This document shows, in pieces, positions 6,731 to 8,979 of a DNA stretch of 8,979 bases (positions within the stretch are counted from its first letter, which is position 1; each line of letters begins with the position of its first letter). The DNA lies in assembly GCA_035630195.1 (NCBI GenBank), contig DASQLD010000667.1:1-8979 (forward strand), in the 5' to 3' direction. A program made the translations under genes and the position numbers. Below the pieces are notes generated by a model, which made no database searches, had not been told where the DNA came from, and saw only the letters and a list, made by a program, of their open reading frames with translations. The DNA comes from DASQDN01 sp035630195 (GTDB taxonomy: Bacteria > Acidobacteriota > Terriglobia > Bryobacterales > Bryobacteraceae).

Positions 6731-7719
6731 CGCGCTGACTCCTCGAGGAACTTCAGGCGACTCACGGTTGAACCTTCGAGGCCGTCACGCGTCCAGGTGA
6801 CGCCGGCGTCTTCGGACACATAGATTGCTTCTTCGTGCACGCTGGCGAAGAGGCGACCCGGCTTAGCGGGATCGAATGCGACAGCCCAGATTTCGGAAGT
6901 GGGAAGCCTGCGTCCTCGAACCTGCCAAGTCTTGCCCGAATCCTCAGACACGACTACGCCTGTCCCCCAGATTGCCAGGGCGATGCGGTTGCGATCGCCG
7001 GGATCAAATGCGATGTCGTAGGTGTTACGGTCGACTCCGACGCGCCCAAGATTCTCGAACGTCTGTCCACAGTCAGTTGATGAAAAGACGCCAGCGCGCT
7101 CGGTCGCGGCGAGCCAAAAGCACGGGTCGTGCGGCGACTGCTGAATGCGCATGACGGAGACGCCCGAAGCGCCGGAACGACGCCAGGACGCGCCCGAGTT
7201 ATCAGATCGCCACAGCCCATCCTCACCACCAGCGATCAGTACACCGGGGCGGGATCGGTCTGCACGGATTGCCTCCGTGTATTTTCGAGGTAGGTTGGCG
7301 CTGACTTCTTGCCATGTCTTGCCACGATCGGAAGACATGCGAATACCGGCACTATGTCCGAAGAATATTCGGCCTTGAGAGTCGACCGCGACGTCTCGTA
7401 GTTCAGTGACGTCTTCGGCGGTGAGAATCTTCCATGGACCACCACGCTTCGGGATGCGAATGAGCCCGTTTCCGGCGGCGACATAGAGGCTCTTGGGGTC
7501 GACCGGATCGGCTTCCGCGGCAAACATGAATGGATGGCTGTGTGAGATTTGCTGCCAGTTACCCGGGCCAGTCCTACGCGCGAGTCCGCTCGAGTTCAGT
7601 TTGGCTCCGACCACATAGCCCTTCGTGGTCGCCATACAGGTATAAAGGGTCCACTCGGCGAAGGCGGGGAGAGCAAAGAGGATAACAGGAAAGATCGGTC
7701 GCAATTCGAACGGTAACAT
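6727..7719 (-). CDS. Exported seven-bladed beta-propeller with Asp-box (BNR-like) repeats
   Basis: A 330-residue exported protein. Residues 1-21 are a signal peptide ending AFA before EWTLY. Five clear Asp-box motifs (S-x-D-x-G-x-T-W) occur: SSDRGKTW (129-136), SDNSGASW (172-179), STDCGQTF (214-221), SEDSGKTW (258-265) and SEDAGVTW (302-309). Two degenerate ones end at Trp55 and Trp96. The closing aromatics at 55, 96, 136, 179, 221, 265 and 309 are 40-44 residues apart, giving seven blades, so the mature protein is essentially one propeller. The Asp-box is structural and does not show sialidase activity; no sialidase Arg triad or FRIP motif is evident. A binding or scaffold role beside the lyase-like enzyme is inference. 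The start at 7719 has GGAG 5 bases upstream, but this site is buried in the stem of the hairpin at 7721-7760. The stop overlaps the next start by ATGA. Confidence 0.88.
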   Translation of the reverse strand: MLPFELRPIFPVILFALPAFAEWTLYTCMATTKGYVVGAKLNSSGLARRTGPGNWQQISHSHPFMFAAEADPVDPKSLYVAAGNGLIRIPKRGGPWKILTAEDVTELRDVAVDSQGRIFFGHSAGIRMSSDRGKTWQEVSANLPRKYTEAIRADRSRPGVLIAGGEDGLWRSDNSGASWRRSGASGVSVMRIQQSPHDPCFWLAATERAGVFSSTDCGQTFENLGRVGVDRNTYDIAFDPGDRNRIALAIWGTGVVVSEDSGKTWQVRGRRLPTSEIWAVAFDPAKPGRLFASVHEEAIYVSEDAGVTWTRDGLEGSTVSRLKFLEESAR

Positions 7720-7720
7720 A

Positions 7721-7760
7721 CCTGCTCCAATCCGCCAGTTATGTAGCGGATTGGAACAGG
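7721..7760 (-). promoter_or_regulatory. Strong intercistronic hairpin covering the ribosome site of the propeller gene
   Basis: Arms 7721-7735 (CCTGCTCCAATCCGC) and 7746-7760 are inverted repeats matching at 14 of 15 positions around a 10-base loop. In the minus-strand RNA the odd pair is a G-U wobble, so all 15 pairs can form. The stem ends one base before the ATG at 7719 and contains the GGAG Shine-Dalgarno in its 3' arm. There is no U-run after it, so it is not a standard intrinsic terminator. An RNA element controlling translation, an mRNA-stabilising hairpin after the receptor gene, or a palindromic protein-binding site are the options. Confidence 0.75.
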
Positions 7761-7773
7761 ATGAGTGGAGTAG

Positions 7774-8979
7774 TTAGAACTCCAGGCGGAGACCCATCGT
7801 GATAATACGAGGGCCCTGTTGCGGGGCAGTCGGACGCCCGAAGTTAGCGTTGCCGACGGTACCAACGACGCCGCCGAAGCTCGTGCGATTGAATAGGTTG
7901 AATGCATCCGCACGATAGGTCAGGGTCACCGGGTTTTCTCCCGCCTCGAACAACACTGTCCGCTTGACGATGGCCAGGCTCTCCTGGAAAACTCCCGGTT
8001 GACGGAAGTCATCGTGATAGAAAGCCGCCGTACCGAGCGTCAATGGAGGAGCCGCCGTGAATGCCGTTGGATTGAACCATCGGGTATTCGGATCGTTCGG
8101 GTCGAGGGTTGTTCGATCGATGCCGGTGCGGATCGGACCCGTGCCCATGTTCGCCTTGGTCACCGGCGAAAACAGCACGCCATTGCCAAGCGGATTTCCA
8201 GGCGTATTCAGCCAAATCAGAGTTCCTTTGCGGTACTGTTGAGCGCCGGCAATTGTCCAACCGCCAACCAGTCTGCTGACGACGGGGTTATTGGTGTTGA
8301 GGAACTTTCGGCCCTTTCCAAATGGCAGGTCAAACGTGCTCAGGATATTGAACACATGCGGGATGTCGAAGTTGCTGAAGCTCTTCGAATCATCCAGGTT
8401 GTAGAAGTCCTGAGGAGTCGATCCGGGGCTTCCGATTTGATTGAACACTTGACGGTAGTGCCCCATGCTGAGGTTCTTCGACCACGTATAGTTCGCTTGC
8501 AGCTGGTAGGAGCCGAATCTGCGCTCCACTTTGGCCTGCAACGCGTCGTACCAGCTTTTTCCCCAGCCTGCGAACAGGCTGTGAACGGAGAGATACTGCG
8601 GAAACGGGCGAAGAGACTGGGCGACACTCTGGCTCGCCGGGAAGCCAGCAAATGGCGCAACGATGCCTGCAGCCTGGGCCGCAGGAGAATCGATACGCTG
8701 CTGGAGCAAAGTACCCCGGCTCAGCTCGCTGGTCGGCAACTGATTCAGGTCGATGGTGGAGTTCAGCCGAGTACCGCGATTTCCCTGATAGCCAACTTCG
8801 ACCAGGAAGTTCTTGATCTCATGCTGCACGTTAAACGACCAGTTGTAGATACGGCCCGGCTGACCGGCGGTCGGGCCCTGATACTGCACGTTCTGGAAAT
8901 TGACGATCGTCGGATCGATAATCGGCGGCGGTCGGTATCCCGGTTGCACGGGGATGCCATTATCCCAATTGAGCGCCGC
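7774..8979 (-). CDS. Oar-like TonB-dependent receptor, C-terminal 401 residues (5' end outside the window)
   Basis: The frame is open to the right edge (AALNWDNGIP is read before the GTG at 8949), so the start lies outside and only the outer half of the beta-barrel is present. Features are those of the large Oar-like outer-membrane proteins of Acidobacteriota, which usually carry an N-terminal carboxypeptidase-regulatory-like domain and a plug: YNWSFNVQHEIKNFLVEVGY then QGNRGTRL, KVERRFGSYQLQANYTWSKN, FDIPHVFNILSTFDLPFGKG, YRADAFNLFNRTSFG, and a terminal strand ITMGLRLEF ending in Phe, the signal for barrel assembly by BAM. The role is TonB-driven uptake of a large ligand or its fragments; the ligand is unknown. 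It is probably the first visible gene of the cassette. After its TAA (7776-7774) come 13 bases and then the large hairpin, which may separate its expression from that of the genes downstream. Confidence 0.92.
   Translation of the reverse strand, partial: AALNWDNGIPVQPGYRPPPIIDPTIVNFQNVQYQGPTAGQPGRIYNWSFNVQHEIKNFLVEVGYQGNRGTRLNSTIDLNQLPTSELSRGTLLQQRIDSPAAQAAGIVAPFAGFPASQSVAQSLRPFPQYLSVHSLFAGWGKSWYDALQAKVERRFGSYQLQANYTWSKNLSMGHYRQVFNQIGSPGSTPQDFYNLDDSKSFSNFDIPHVFNILSTFDLPFGKGRKFLNTNNPVVSRLVGGWTIAGAQQYRKGTLIWLNTPGNPLGNGVLFSPVTKANMGTGPIRTGIDRTTLDPNDPNTRWFNPTAFTAAPPLTLGTAAFYHDDFRQPGVFQESLAIVKRTVLFEAGENPVTLTYRADAFNLFNRTSFGGVVGTVGNANFGRPTAPQQGPRIITMGLRLEF

Noticed and set aside
6740..6749. Ten-base palindrome TCCTCGAGGA before the lyase-like start
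   Set aside because: It has no loop, lies inside the propeller gene's coding end, and is short enough to be chance.
6727..7719. Sialidase or exo-glycosidase activity for the Asp-box protein
   Set aside because: Asp-boxes are structural and found in many non-enzymatic propellers. The sialidase FRIP motif and catalytic Arg/Tyr pattern were not seen.

Overview
The window reads as a piece of an Acidobacteriota chromosome, most like the Bryobacterales/Solibacter group. The basis is family content: an Oar-like TonB-dependent outer-membrane protein of the type these bacteria carry in many copies, a PSCyt1-DUF1549-DUF1553 cytochrome-like protein followed directly by a DUF1501 protein (a pair also abundant in Planctomycetes and some Verrucomicrobia), and many exported proteins of unknown function. 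The assignment is inferred from gene families and moderately high GC; no marker gene is present.

Layout: about 8.4 kb is one run of minus-strand genes, transcribed from right to left. From the right edge: (1) the C-terminal 401 residues of an Oar-like TonB-dependent receptor, cut by the window; (2) a short intercistronic region holding a very strong inverted repeat that ends one base before the next start codon; (3) an exported seven-bladed beta-propeller protein with Asp-box repeats; (4) overlapping it by ATGA, a large exported protein resembling alpha/alpha-toroid plus beta-sandwich polysaccharide lyases, broken in this sequence by a frameshift near 5716-5730; (5) a small exported charged protein with a two-fold internal repeat; (6) an 856/857-residue PSCyt1/DUF1549/DUF1553 protein with two CxxCH motifs; (7) a DUF1501 protein with a Tat signal, starting on the base after the previous stop. 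At the left edge a plus-strand gene (C-terminal 191 residues, unidentified) converges on the DUF1501 gene and overlaps its 3' end by 20 bp.

All six minus-strand proteins are predicted to be exported or to sit in the outer membrane, although the receptor's own signal peptide lies outside the window. Together they suggest a surface and periplasmic cassette for capturing and breaking down a polymer, probably a glycan: receptor for uptake, propeller for binding, toroid protein for cleavage, and the cytochrome-like/DUF1501 pair for an undetermined, perhaps redox or sulfatase-related, step. That functional link is inference from gene order and protein type. I see no tRNA, rRNA, CRISPR array, insertion sequence or phage gene. 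There is no gene-free stretch longer than about 55 bases.
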